Assembly (NCBI GenBank): GCA_002369195.1 | Contig: DFEW01000078.1 | Span: forward strand, 1 to 16,777 | Reading direction: 5' to 3' | DNA: 16,777 nt | DNA from: Christensenella sp. UBA3792 | GTDB lineage: Bacteria; Bacillota; Clostridia; Christensenellales; CAG-138 | Part shown: one piece after another, positions 1 to 6,306 of the stretch | Layout of the letters: each line of letters starts with the position of its first letter | Numbering within the stretch: position 1 is the first letter of the stretch | Notes under the pieces: generated by a model | Databases searched by the model: none | What the model saw: only the letters and a program-made list of their open reading frames with translations | Told to the model about the DNA's origin: nothing | Program-made: the position numbers and the translations under genes

Positions 1-14
1 CCAGCCACGTCCGC
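1..14 (-). tRNA. Possible 5' end of a third tRNA, cut by the window edge
   Basis: Read on the minus strand, the 14 bases following the tRNA-Pro CCA and an 8-nt spacer are GCGGACGTGGCTGG. This looks like a tRNA 5' end: seven acceptor bases followed by T8 and a G-rich D-stem start, similar to the opening of many bacterial leucine tRNAs. It continues the Thr-Pro cluster in direction and spacing. Only 14 bases are visible, so neither the identity nor the cloverleaf can be confirmed. Confidence 0.4.
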
Positions 15-22
15 GTCTGAAA

Positions 23-99
23 TGGTCGGAGTGAAGAGATTTGAACTCTTGCCCTTTTGGTCCCGAACCAAACGCGCTACCAAACTGCGCTACGCCTCG
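23..99 (-). tRNA. tRNA-Pro (anticodon CGG)
   Basis: A full cloverleaf can be drawn on the minus strand. The D-stem is GCGC/GCGC, the anticodon stem TTTGG/CCAAA closes the loop TTCGGGA with anticodon CGG (reads CCG), and the T-arm AAGAG/CTCTT closes the canonical loop TTCAAAT. The discriminator is A, and CCA is encoded at 25-23. The body covers 26-99. The acceptor stem is unusual: CGAGGCG opposite CACTCCG leaves A3 facing C70 and C6 facing A67, plus a G4-T69 wobble. It lies 4 nt after tRNA-Thr and shares its promoter. Confidence 0.9.
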
Positions 100-103
100 A
101 CAT

Positions 104-179
104 TGGAGCCAAAGAGGGGACTCGGACCCCTGACCTACGCATTACGAGTGCGTCGCTCTACCGACTGAGCTACTTTGGC
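104..179 (-). tRNA. tRNA-Thr (anticodon CGT)
   Basis: The cloverleaf is complete on the minus strand. The acceptor stem GCCAAAG/CTTTGGC pairs perfectly, and the anticodon stem ACGCA/TGCGT closes the loop CTCGTAA with anticodon CGT (reads ACG). The T-stem is AGGGG/CCCCT, the discriminator is T, and CCA is encoded at 106-104. The T-loop reads TCCGAGT, with C where T55 is almost always found. It is first in the tRNA operon, about 12 bp after the -10 box. Confidence 0.93.
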
Positions 180-190
180 GGACCTTTTCT

Positions 191-219
191 ATTATAGGCA
201 AAAGGGGGCGTTCTGTCAA
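191..219 (-). promoter_or_regulatory. Consensus sigma-A promoter of the tRNA operon
   Basis: On the minus strand TTGACA (219-214) and TATAAT (196-191) are separated by exactly 17 bp. Both hexamers are perfect. The start would fall just before tRNA-Thr, as expected for a strongly expressed stable RNA. Confidence 0.9.
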
Positions 220-269
220 GCCCGTTTTTAAAAATCTTTCGTATATCTTTTCAGCTTAGGACTTTTTTC

Positions 270-298
270 GTGACAAATCGAAACGTGTGTGCTATGAT
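270..298 (+). promoter_or_regulatory. Promoter of the lipoprotein-PAP2 operon
   Basis: GTGACA (270-275) and TATGAT (293-298) are 17 bp apart, and TG one base before the -10 makes it an extended -10. The promoter is divergent from the tRNA promoter and about 30 nt ahead of the first start codon. Confidence 0.7.
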
Positions 299-330
299 AG
301 AAAATCATACGACGAAATCGAGGTTTTCCT

Positions 331-1095
331 TTGAAACGCGGTATTTGTTTTCTGTTGGCGATACTGCTGATATGTATCCTGCCGTTCGGCTGTCGTAAGG
401 ACAGCGGCACGGACGAAGCGCAGGGCTCTTCCCCGCTTTGGCATCTCGGCGAACGGTATCCGTCCACATACGGCACGATGCGCCATGCGTACACCTATGA
501 AAAGGACGGACAGCAGTTTTATCTGACGGTTTCACGCGGCAAGCGCTCCGCTGCGCTCACAAACGAACCGATCGAGCAGTTGACGCGTGACGGACTGACC
601 GTTTCTCTGTATAAGAGTGAGAAACGCGGAGACGAAACGCTGACCGATTACACGTACTACGAATGCGTTACGGACGCGTACCGTTACAGCATCGGGATCG
701 AACAATCCGGTCTTTTGATGGAATCACTGCTGTCGATCGATCAGGCGCTGCAGCTGATGCAAAACCCGAAGGCGGCGATCGACGGTCTTTTGCTGTGCGA
801 CGAGGAATGGAGCGCATACTACCGGCTCGATTCCTGTTCGCTTGAGATCTCGGTCTTCCCCGACGATCGCGGCGCGCACGTGCAAAGTTGTGACGAAACC
901 TTTTCAGAGCGCACCGAGGACGGTGAAACATACCTGATGCGCGACAGCGACGGGTTCATATTCTATACAAACGGAGTGCACAGCATTGCCATCCGTCAGT
1001 CCAACCGTTCCGGTATGGAACACACATCCTATAACACATTAACCGAGTGCAAGGCGATCCTTACGATGCTCGGTACAATTGAGGAGGGAAAATGA
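331..1095 (+). CDS. Predicted lipoprotein of unknown function
   Basis: A 254-residue protein that I do not recognise. It starts with TTG at 331, six bases after a GAGG ribosome site; no upstream ATG fits better. The N-terminus is a lipoprotein signal: K2 and R3, a hydrophobic stretch (residues 5-17), then P-F-G-C with the lipidated cysteine at C21. The mature part should be anchored outside the cytoplasmic membrane. After a polar linker, two stretches of similar build (about 60-145 and 185-250) have beta-rich, tyrosine-containing segments ending in a helix, which could be an internal repeat such as occurs in small Firmicute lipoprotein domains. Its stop overlaps the start of the PAP2 gene (ATGA at 1092-1095), so the two are translationally coupled. 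Confidence 0.8.
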   Translation: MKRGICFLLAILLICILPFGCRKDSGTDEAQGSSPLWHLGERYPSTYGTMRHAYTYEKDGQQFYLTVSRGKRSAALTNEPIEQLTRDGLTVSLYKSEKRGDETLTDYTYYECVTDAYRYSIGIEQSGLLMESLLSIDQALQLMQNPKAAIDGLLLCDEEWSAYYRLDSCSLEISVFPDDRGAHVQSCDETFSERTEDGETYLMRDSDGFIFYTNGVHSIAIRQSNRSGMEHTSYNTLTECKAILTMLGTIEEGK

Positions 1096-2072
1096 TACTA
1101 CTCGAATCTTTGGAGGCAATCGGCAGCTCGACGTTCTTTGCCTGGCTGATGGATCAGCTCCGCGCAATCGCCGCTCTGCGCGTGCCGGTGCTGACCGCAA
1201 TCATGTCTGTGCTGACATATCTCGGACATGAAATGGGCTTCCTGGTGGTCGGCATGATCATCATGTGGTGCATCAACAAGCGCTACGGATACCGCTTCCT
1301 CGGCATCTTCATGCTCGGCAGCTTCCTGCAGCAGGCACTGAAAGCCGCATTTATGATCCCGCGTCCGTGGATCATCGATCCGACGTTCCAGGCGGTTGCA
1401 AACGCGATTCCTGCCGCGTCCGGCTATTCGTTCCCGAGCGGTCACACGCTGACGGCCTGCATCACGCTCGGCGGTCTTGCGATGCTGATCAAAAAGAAAT
1501 GGGCATATGCCTGCGCGCTGATTCTCACGCTGCTCGTTGCGTTCTCGCGCATGTACCTCGGCGTACACACGCTGTTGGACGTCAGCGTCGGCTTCCTGCT
1601 CGGCGTACTCGTGCTCGTGTTCTTCGGTCTGATGTTCCGCAATGAGGGTGAGCAGAAGGGCAAGCTCAACGCCGTTCTCTGTATCAGTTCCGCCGCCTGT
1701 ATCGGGCTTCTCGTCTATTTGCTGATGAGCCCGCTCCCCGCGAATCCGGCGTTCCATCCGATGGCGAAGGAAAGCATCGCCAACGCATACGTACTCGTCG
1801 GCGCATCGGTCGGTATGCTGGTCGGGAAATTTATGGACGACACGTTCGTACATTTCGAAACGGAAGCGTCGATCGGCGCGCAGATTCTCAAAGTGCTGAT
1901 CGGTCTTGTGATCGCGCTTGCAGTGCGCACCGGTCTCAAGAACCTGTTCGGCGGAGAGAATGAAACCGCGCTGCTGCACGGTCTTCGCTACTTCTTCCTC
2001 ACCGTCGTCTGCATCGGCGTCTACCCGCTGCTCTTTAAGGTGTTGAACAAGATCGGCGCGAAGAAAGCGTAA
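1092..2072 (+). CDS. PAP2-family membrane phosphatase
   Basis: A 326-residue polytopic membrane protein with all three signature motifs of type 2 phosphatidic acid phosphatases: K84-x6-R91-P92, P115-S116-G117-H118, and S152-R153-x5-H159-x3-D163. H118 and H159 are the expected general acid and nucleophile. The family removes phosphate from lipid phosphates or pyrophosphates, for example undecaprenyl pyrophosphate or phosphatidylglycerol phosphate, usually at the outer membrane face; the substrate cannot be read from this sequence. Beyond the catalytic core it carries about 150 extra residues (after 180) with several more predicted membrane segments. The start is coupled to the upstream lipoprotein stop, and a terminator follows 17 nt after its own stop. 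Confidence 0.9.
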   Translation: MILLESLEAIGSSTFFAWLMDQLRAIAALRVPVLTAIMSVLTYLGHEMGFLVVGMIIMWCINKRYGYRFLGIFMLGSFLQQALKAAFMIPRPWIIDPTFQAVANAIPAASGYSFPSGHTLTACITLGGLAMLIKKKWAYACALILTLLVAFSRMYLGVHTLLDVSVGFLLGVLVLVFFGLMFRNEGEQKGKLNAVLCISSAACIGLLVYLLMSPLPANPAFHPMAKESIANAYVLVGASVGMLVGKFMDDTFVHFETEASIGAQILKVLIGLVIALAVRTGLKNLFGGENETALLHGLRYFFLTVVCIGVYPLLFKVLNKIGAKKA

Positions 2073-2088
2073 CCATTCGATCCTATAC

Positions 2089-2112
2089 GGAGGCCTTCGG
2101 GCCTCTTTTTTT
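2089..2112 (+). terminator. Rho-independent terminator of the PAP2 operon
   Basis: The hairpin GGAGGCC-TTCG-GGCCTCT (7-bp stem with a stable TTCG loop) is followed directly by a run of T. Confidence 0.92.
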
Positions 2113-2168
2113 GTTGCCGCAAAAACGTCATACCGAAAGACATCTCCCGTCTTCCTTATAAAGATCGG

Positions 2169-2202
2169 TGTACCGTTCATATACGTTTATATGCACGGTA
2201 CA
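2169..2202. repeat. 15-bp inverted repeat with a 4-bp centre
   Basis: The arms 2169-2183 and 2188-2202 are complementary at 14 of 15 positions (single mismatch T2177/C2194) around the centre CGTT. No T-run follows on either strand, so it does not look like an intrinsic terminator. It opens an AT-rich stretch (2113-2373) that holds no long gene and could be an operator or a transcribed hairpin. Confidence 0.75.
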
Positions 2203-2209
2203 AATCGGT

Positions 2210-2282
2210 TTGTTCATAAAATATCCCATTATACTTTACTACTTGTTCACAATTTGTTCAAGTGTTATTCATAAATTGATTG
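2210..2282 (+). promoter_or_regulatory. 11-bp direct repeats TTGTTCA, Pho-box-like
   Basis: TTGTTCA occurs at 2210, 2243 and 2254, TTATTCA at 2265, and the weaker TTGATTG at 2276. The last four are exactly 11 bp apart, and the first is 33 bp (three units) before the second. Direct repeats one helical turn apart are typical of binding sites for OmpR/PhoB-type response regulators (PhoB and PhoP boxes). Read as TTCACA-N5-TTCAAG-N5-TTCATA they resemble the Bacillus PhoP pattern TT(A/T)ACA-N5. The regulator is inferred, not known. Confidence 0.5.
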
Positions 2283-2373
2283 CGATTTTTTGGCGGTTCC
2301 TTCACAAATAATGAGCAGTTTTGACACATTTGCCCGTTATAATGCAGACAGATACATGAAAGGAGCGTTGATT

Positions 2374-2481
2374 ATGACTGACATGGAATTGAAGAGATTG
2401 TATCGCCGCATCGAACGCGCCTCCCGGCTGCGCACCCCTTGGTATGCAAAGCTTGCTACCCTTCTGAGCGTCTTGTTTTGA
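2374..2481 (+). CDS. Possible small basic protein, 35 residues
   Basis: ATG at 2374 lies 8 nt after the good ribosome site AAAGGAG (2359-2365), and the frame runs 35 codons to TGA at 2481. A longer reading upstream has no ribosome site. The product is a charged, arginine-rich N-terminal helix (about residues 3-24) followed by a short hydrophobic tail ending in SVLF, which could sit at the membrane surface. No family is recognised. It lies between the 11-bp repeats and the nitroreductase promoter. The strong ribosome site is the main support; it could still be a chance frame or a leader. Confidence 0.45.
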   Translation: MTDMELKRLYRRIERASRLRTPWYAKLATLLSVLF

Positions 2482-2503
2482 CCGTCCGAAGCGTTCACGG
2501 CAC

Positions 2504-2532
2504 TTGCATTCCCCCGCTAATTTCGATATAAT
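2504..2532 (+). promoter_or_regulatory. Promoter of the nitroreductase gene
   Basis: TTGCAT (2504-2509) and TATAAT (2527-2532) are 17 bp apart. The expected start is about 20 nt ahead of the ribosome site AGGAGG (2546-2551). Confidence 0.8.
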
Positions 2533-2560
2533 TGAGAAAAGCAATAGGAGGTAGCAAACG

Positions 2561-3079
2561 ATGGACGCATTATTTGGACTCAAGAATCGACGCAGTGTTC
2601 GCGCGTATAAGCCGGAGCAGATTCGTCCGGATCAGCTGAACGACATTTTGGAGGCAGGTACCTTCGCACCGACCGGCATGGGCAAGCAAAGCCCGACGAT
2701 CGTGGTCGTGCAGGATCCGCAGCTCATTGCGAAGCTGTCCCGTATGAACGCCGCCGTCATGGGTTTGAACGGCGATCCGTTCTACGGTGCACCGACTGTA
2801 CTGATCGTATTCGGCAATCCGAATACCGCGCCGACATGGCTCGAGGACGGAAGTCTTGTGATGGGCAACCTCTTGAATGCAGCATTTGCCGTCGGCGTAG
2901 ATTCGTGCTGGATCCATCGTGCCAAACAGATGTTCGAATCCGAAGAGGGAAAAGCGCTGATGCGCGAATGGGGTGTCCCGGAGGAGTGCGTCGGCATCGG
3001 CAACTGCATCCTCGGTTATGCGGCTGCTCCCCTGCCCGCTCCCAAACCCAGAAAGGCGGATTATGTGATCCGCGTCTGA
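2561..3079 (+). CDS. Nitroreductase-family flavoprotein
   Basis: A 172-residue protein, the usual size for a compact single-domain nitroreductase. The N-terminal motif R10-R11-S12-V-R14 is the FMN phosphate-binding signature of the family, followed by the APTG loop (36-39), a variable middle, and a GIG-NCILGY segment (146-153) matching the conserved C-terminal strand. Such enzymes are homodimers that bind FMN and use NAD(P)H to reduce nitroaromatics, quinones or related acceptors; the natural substrate is not evident. The start ATG lies 9 nt after AGGAGG. The gene stands alone between its own promoter and terminator. The 11-bp repeats 280 bp upstream might belong to its control region. Confidence 0.88.
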   Translation: MDALFGLKNRRSVRAYKPEQIRPDQLNDILEAGTFAPTGMGKQSPTIVVVQDPQLIAKLSRMNAAVMGLNGDPFYGAPTVLIVFGNPNTAPTWLEDGSLVMGNLLNAAFAVGVDSCWIHRAKQMFESEEGKALMREWGVPEECVGIGNCILGYAAAPLPAPKPRKADYVIRV

Positions 3080-3090
3080 ACCAAAACGCA

Positions 3091-3122
3091 AAGAAGCGAG
3101 GATTGCTCCCCGCTTCTTTTTT
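3091..3122 (+). terminator. Rho-independent terminator of the nitroreductase gene
   Basis: The stem AAGAAGCG/CGCTTCTT (3091-3098 with 3111-3118) is followed by a T-run. The same hairpin lies just past the stop of the opposing zinc-ribbon gene and may also work there, though the T-run on that side is weak. Confidence 0.88.
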
Positions 3123-3129
3123 GTTGTCT

Positions 3130-4242
3130 TTATTTGCCGCAGGCCTTGAACAGGAATACGAGTCCGACGATCGCCGCAATCACAGCCGCAATGACCAGGA
3201 TCACGCGGATCGCGGATACCGGCGTCTTGCCGCCGACCTTGCCGGACTGACCGTTGACAAGGAACCGATAGATCTTGTCCTTATACTTAAATGCGCTCAT
3301 CCACACCGGCAGCAGTAGATATTTATAGGTCGTGTCGGTATATTGGGTGCTGCTCACGATGTTCTCGACGTGATCGGCATGGAATCTGCGCTCTATCTCC
3401 CTGCGAATGTCGCTTTCGATCTCGTCCTTCATTTTATCCTTTGCGGTTTCCCATCCGTCCTTCAACCCGACCGAATACCGCTCCGCCGTAAAGCCCTGCA
3501 GGAATTTCGGCTGATACTGCAGGTTATTTGCGGTGTCGAACGGCTCGATGCGGCGCATCAGGTCCGTTTCATACCGTTTGGAGCCGAGCACCAGCACATC
3601 ATCGAAATCCTTTTTCTGAACGCCGCCAGTGAAGTACCATTCAGTATGACGTTCCTTCTTGCCGTCCTCTCCCTCGCGCTCGCTATCGATTCCGTACCGC
3701 GCCGTATACTTGGTCGTCGTTCTGGCGTCGTACGTCCAGTACGGGAGATACACGCCCTTGAACGCCTCGGGCTTCGCGCTCTGTTTTGCCTTTCTCGGGC
3801 AGAAGAATCTCTTTTTAATCCACTGGGTAAACAGCCCGCCCGCCTTTTTTTCATCGATGCGGAACGGCACCACGCCGCCCGGCGCAAGTGTCTTGAGATC
3901 CTCGCTTGCCTCCATGACCTGATTGCTGCCGCAGTACGGGCAGACGTCCGCAATCTGCAGCTCGTCGTAGATCGATTCCGCGCCGCAGGATTTGCAGATG
4001 ATCACCTTGCTCTTTGTGCCCCAATCGTATCCTTCCGTGTTGCTTTCGGAAAACAGATCGAGTTCCTCCGCGCTCTTCCCTGTGCCTTTTTCGTTTGTCT
4101 CGATCGGAATCTCCTCAAAATAGCCGCAGTACGCACAGCTGAGACCGTTGCGGAGCGGATCGAATTGCATCGCCGCGCCGCAGTTCGGGCATTTTCGATC
4201 GGTTTCTTTCAGCGTTTTTGTTTGTCTGACGTCCTGTTCCAT
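3130..4242 (-). CDS. Zinc-ribbon protein with C-terminal membrane anchor
   Basis: A 370-residue protein with two zinc ribbons near the N-terminus: C18-x2-C21...C36-x2-C39, and C83-x2-C86...C101-x2-C104. A long soluble region (about 120-340) is rich in aromatic and charged residues, with a helical stretch near 265-290. The C-terminus has one strong hydrophobic helix (about 344-365) followed by K-A-C-G-K, so the protein is likely tail-anchored with the ribbons in the cytoplasm. It resembles the clostridial proteins annotated as TFIIB-type zinc-ribbon-containing, whose role is unknown; the likeness is to the metal-binding fold and does not imply transcription. Its start lies 20 nt after the metallophosphoesterase stop, with a GAGGAGG ribosome site in the gap, so it is second in that operon. 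Confidence 0.8.
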   Translation of the reverse strand: MEQDVRQTKTLKETDRKCPNCGAAMQFDPLRNGLSCAYCGYFEEIPIETNEKGTGKSAEELDLFSESNTEGYDWGTKSKVIICKSCGAESIYDELQIADVCPYCGSNQVMEASEDLKTLAPGGVVPFRIDEKKAGGLFTQWIKKRFFCPRKAKQSAKPEAFKGVYLPYWTYDARTTTKYTARYGIDSEREGEDGKKERHTEWYFTGGVQKKDFDDVLVLGSKRYETDLMRRIEPFDTANNLQYQPKFLQGFTAERYSVGLKDGWETAKDKMKDEIESDIRREIERRFHADHVENIVSSTQYTDTTYKYLLLPVWMSAFKYKDKIYRFLVNGQSGKVGGKTPVSAIRVILVIAAVIAAIVGLVFLFKACGK

Positions 4243-4262
4243 GGTCTGCCCTCCTCATTTGA

Positions 4263-5423
4263 TTATGCGCCGTGATCGATGCGCCACGGCAACGGGAGCG
4301 TGAACTCCTCATTCTTTTCGTCATACGGGTAATACTCTTCGCGGTTAGCGGGATCGTCGAAGCGGTTGAAGTCTCCGAGTGCCGGAGAATAGGTCAGGTG
4401 GTACATCATGCCATCCGCCTCGTTAATCTGTATCAGGCGCAGATATCCGCCTCCGCCGTCGTGCAGGGATGCCTGATAGTTGAACAGCATCTGATAGACC
4501 GTCCGGTCGTCCTTCCCGTCGCGATCGTCGTCGAACGTTGCGGAAACGCAGTAGGACCCGTATTTATGCCCGCACAGCACCATGTACAGGTTCGGCGTTG
4601 TTTTGACGATCTGGTCGTGCCACTTTTTGCCGTCCTCGGAGAGCGTCAGCGTCTTGGTAAAGTAGTCGTGCAGACACAGCACGCCGACGCGGTCCGGATA
4701 GGCATCGAACGTTTTCTTGACCCATTCAAACGCCTTCTTGGTCGGTCCGTACCCCATATACACGAAGATGTAATCCGTTTCGCCGATCGTGAGCAGATCG
4801 AAGTGTCCGCGATTGTCCTCAAACGATCCGCCGTACCACGGCTTGTCCTTATACCGTTTTTCGCCGAAATACTTGCAGAAGGTCTTGTAACCGATCGGAT
4901 CGAGCACGTCATGGTTACCCGCAAGAACGCCGTTCGGAATCTCGTCGATGTACGACTGTGCGAGCGTCGCGACCTGCCATTCGGAATCCAGATCCGTGTT
5001 GTGCACGAGATCGCCGGTATTGATGACGTATTGAAGGTTCAGCTCCTTGCGATGGTCTCGCAGAAATTCCGTCATCGAATAATAGAATTCCGGGAATTTT
5101 TTCGAATAATGCTGCGGATCGCTCATCCATGCAATCGTGTACACGCCGTCTTTTGCTACATAGCGCGGCGTCTGCGCGGTTGCAGCGGGCGTTTCGGTCG
5201 GTGCGGCGGTCGGCGCAGGCGTTGCGCTCGGTGCCGCTGTCGGCTGCGATGTAGCTTGCGCGACGGCGGGAACGACGTCCCCAGTTCCGACGATTTCAAT
5301 GGTATCAACCTGCGGCTGCACGGTTGCTTCCGGTTCGATATACGGTTCGCTGACGCATCCGAAGGCGCCGAGCACAAGGATGCAGATCAGCACGAATGCC
5401 GAAATTCGTTTGATGACGATCAC
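4263..5423 (-). CDS. Metallophosphoesterase lipoprotein
   Basis: About 386 residues counted from GTG at 5423. A lipoprotein signal ends in A-F-G-C (C23), followed by a linker rich in T, A and P (about 57-87) and then a calcineurin-like phosphoesterase domain. Visible metal-site motifs are S-D102-P-Q-H, G-D138-L-V-H-N, G-N170-H171-D172, L-H252-D and G-H286-K-Y. The family normally ends GHxH, so the final H to Y change is odd. It should be an exported enzyme cleaving phosphomonoesters or phosphodiesters; the substrate is unknown. The start is uncertain. GTG at 5450 lies inside the -10 box and GTG at 5423 inside the ribosome site GAGGTGATC. The best-placed codon after that site is ATC at 5414, ahead of K-R and the signal helix. 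Confidence 0.85.
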   Translation of the reverse strand: MIVIKRISAFVLICILVLGAFGCVSEPYIEPEATVQPQVDTIEIVGTGDVVPAVAQATSQPTAAPSATPAPTAAPTETPAATAQTPRYVAKDGVYTIAWMSDPQHYSKKFPEFYYSMTEFLRDHRKELNLQYVINTGDLVHNTDLDSEWQVATLAQSYIDEIPNGVLAGNHDVLDPIGYKTFCKYFGEKRYKDKPWYGGSFEDNRGHFDLLTIGETDYIFVYMGYGPTKKAFEWVKKTFDAYPDRVGVLCLHDYFTKTLTLSEDGKKWHDQIVKTTPNLYMVLCGHKYGSYCVSATFDDDRDGKDDRTVYQMLFNYQASLHDGGGGYLRLIQINEADGMMYHLTYSPALGDFNRFDDPANREEYYPYDEKNEEFTLPLPWRIDHGA

Positions 5424-5440
5424 CTCAATTCTGATAATAT

Positions 5441-5469
5441 ATCGTACCACGATTGGAAAAGTCTGTCAA
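5441..5469 (-). promoter_or_regulatory. Sigma-A promoter of the metallophosphoesterase operon
   Basis: TTGACA (5469-5464) and TACGAT (5446-5441) are 17 bp apart on the minus strand, with TGG just before the -10 (extended -10). The start would fall near 5434, only a few bases ahead of the ribosome site. Confidence 0.8.
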
Positions 5470-5483
5470 ATCCGATCGGTTCG

Positions 5484-5513
5484 GTTTACGGACCGTCGCG
5501 GAAGGACAAACTA
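5484..5513 (+). promoter_or_regulatory. Sigma-F-type promoter of sigG
   Basis: GTTTA (5484-5488), 15 bp, then GGACAAACTA (5504-5513). This fits the Bacillus forespore sigma-F pattern GYWTA-N15-GGnnAnAnT at every fixed position. The predicted start is close to the ribosome site GGAGGTGAT (5520-5528) of sigG, a gene that sigma-F is known to transcribe. Confidence 0.7.
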
Positions 5514-5532
5514 TCGGTCGGAGGTGATACGC

Positions 5533-6306
5533 TTGCAAAAAGTGGAAATCACAAACATTGATACGTCCCGCCTCCCGCGCTTGAAGCCGGAGGAAATGCG
5601 GACGCTTTTGGAACAGGCAAAAAAAGGTGACGAAGCGGCACGCGAACGCTTTATCTATGCAAACCTGCGCCTCGTGCTTTCGGTCGTACAGCGGTTTTCA
5701 GGCAGAGGCGAGCTGATGGACGATCTGTTTCAGGTCGGCTGCATCGGGCTCTTAAAGTCGATCGCGGGGTTCGATCTCCATCAGGACGTTCGCTTTTCGA
5801 CCTACGCGGTGCCGATGATCGCAGGCGAGATTCGGCGGCACCTTCGCGATTACAGCGCGGTGCGCGTGCCGCGTTCCATGCGGGATACCGCATATCGTGC
5901 GATGCAGGCAAAGCTGAAACTGACCGAATCGCTCTCGCGCGAACCGACGGTGAGCGAGATTGCCGCAGAGCTCAAGCTGCCGGAACCGGATGTCGTATTT
6001 GCGCTCGACGCGATCAGCGATCCGGTCAGTTTGTACGATCCGGTTTTCAGCGGCGACGATGACACGATGTGCGTGCTCGATCAGATACGCGATCCCAAGG
6101 ACACCGAATCGCGCCGACTCGATGCCATCGCGCTCAAAGAAGGCATTTCACACCTCGATGAACGCGATCAGCGCATTCTAAAGTTGCGCTATTACGCCTG
6201 CAAAACGCAGGTTGAAGTTTCCAAGGAGATCGGCATCTCACAGGCGCAGGTATCGCGTCTCGAAAAGAGCGCGCTAAAGCAGCTTGAAAAGTATGTCAAG
6301 CTATGA
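5533..6306 (+). CDS. sigG: Sporulation sigma factor sigma-G
   Basis: A 257-residue sigma-70 factor, close in size to Bacillus subtilis sigma-G (260). TTG at 5533 sits 8 nt after GGAGG. The N-terminus [13 protein letters not shown] matches the sigma-G-specific opening, which sigma-F lacks. Region 2 spans about 43-107 ([28 protein letters not shown]), region 3 about 110-165 (a SRxPTxxEIA-like segment near 135-145), and region 4 about 208-255, with the DNA-contacting helix [13 protein letters not shown] at 235-247. Sigma-G directs late gene expression in the forespore after engulfment. It is preceded by a sigma-F-type promoter and divergent from the metallophosphoesterase operon. Its stop overlaps the sigE stop on the other strand, and no terminator follows, whereas in Bacillus sigG lies downstream of sigE in the same direction. 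Confidence 0.95.
   Translation: MQKVEITNIDTSRLPRLKPEEMRTLLEQAKKGDEAARERFIYANLRLVLSVVQRFSGRGELMDDLFQVGCIGLLKSIAGFDLHQDVRFSTYAVPMIAGEIRRHLRDYSAVRVPRSMRDTAYRAMQAKLKLTESLSREPTVSEIAAELKLPEPDVVFALDAISDPVSLYDPVFSGDDDTMCVLDQIRDPKDTESRRLDAIALKEGISHLDERDQRILKLRYYACKTQVEVSKEIGISQAQVSRLEKSALKQLEKYVKL

Noticed and set aside
1098..2180. A 360-codon minus-strand frame opposite the PAP2 gene
   Set aside because: It is the shadow of a gene with all catalytic motifs, and its own product is low-complexity and charged.
2210..2282. The regular repeats as a CRISPR or plasmid iteron array
   Set aside because: Units of 7 bp on an 11-bp period have no spacers of CRISPR size, and no cas or replication gene is near.
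2321..2343. TTGACA and TATAAT close together, looking like a strong promoter
   Set aside because: They are only 11 bp apart, too short for sigma-A; no other -35 sits at the right distance from this TATAAT, so I did not call it.
4272..5561. A 429-codon plus-strand frame opposite the metallophosphoesterase
   Set aside because: It has no start signal and reads through the opposite strand of a lipoprotein gene and its promoter.
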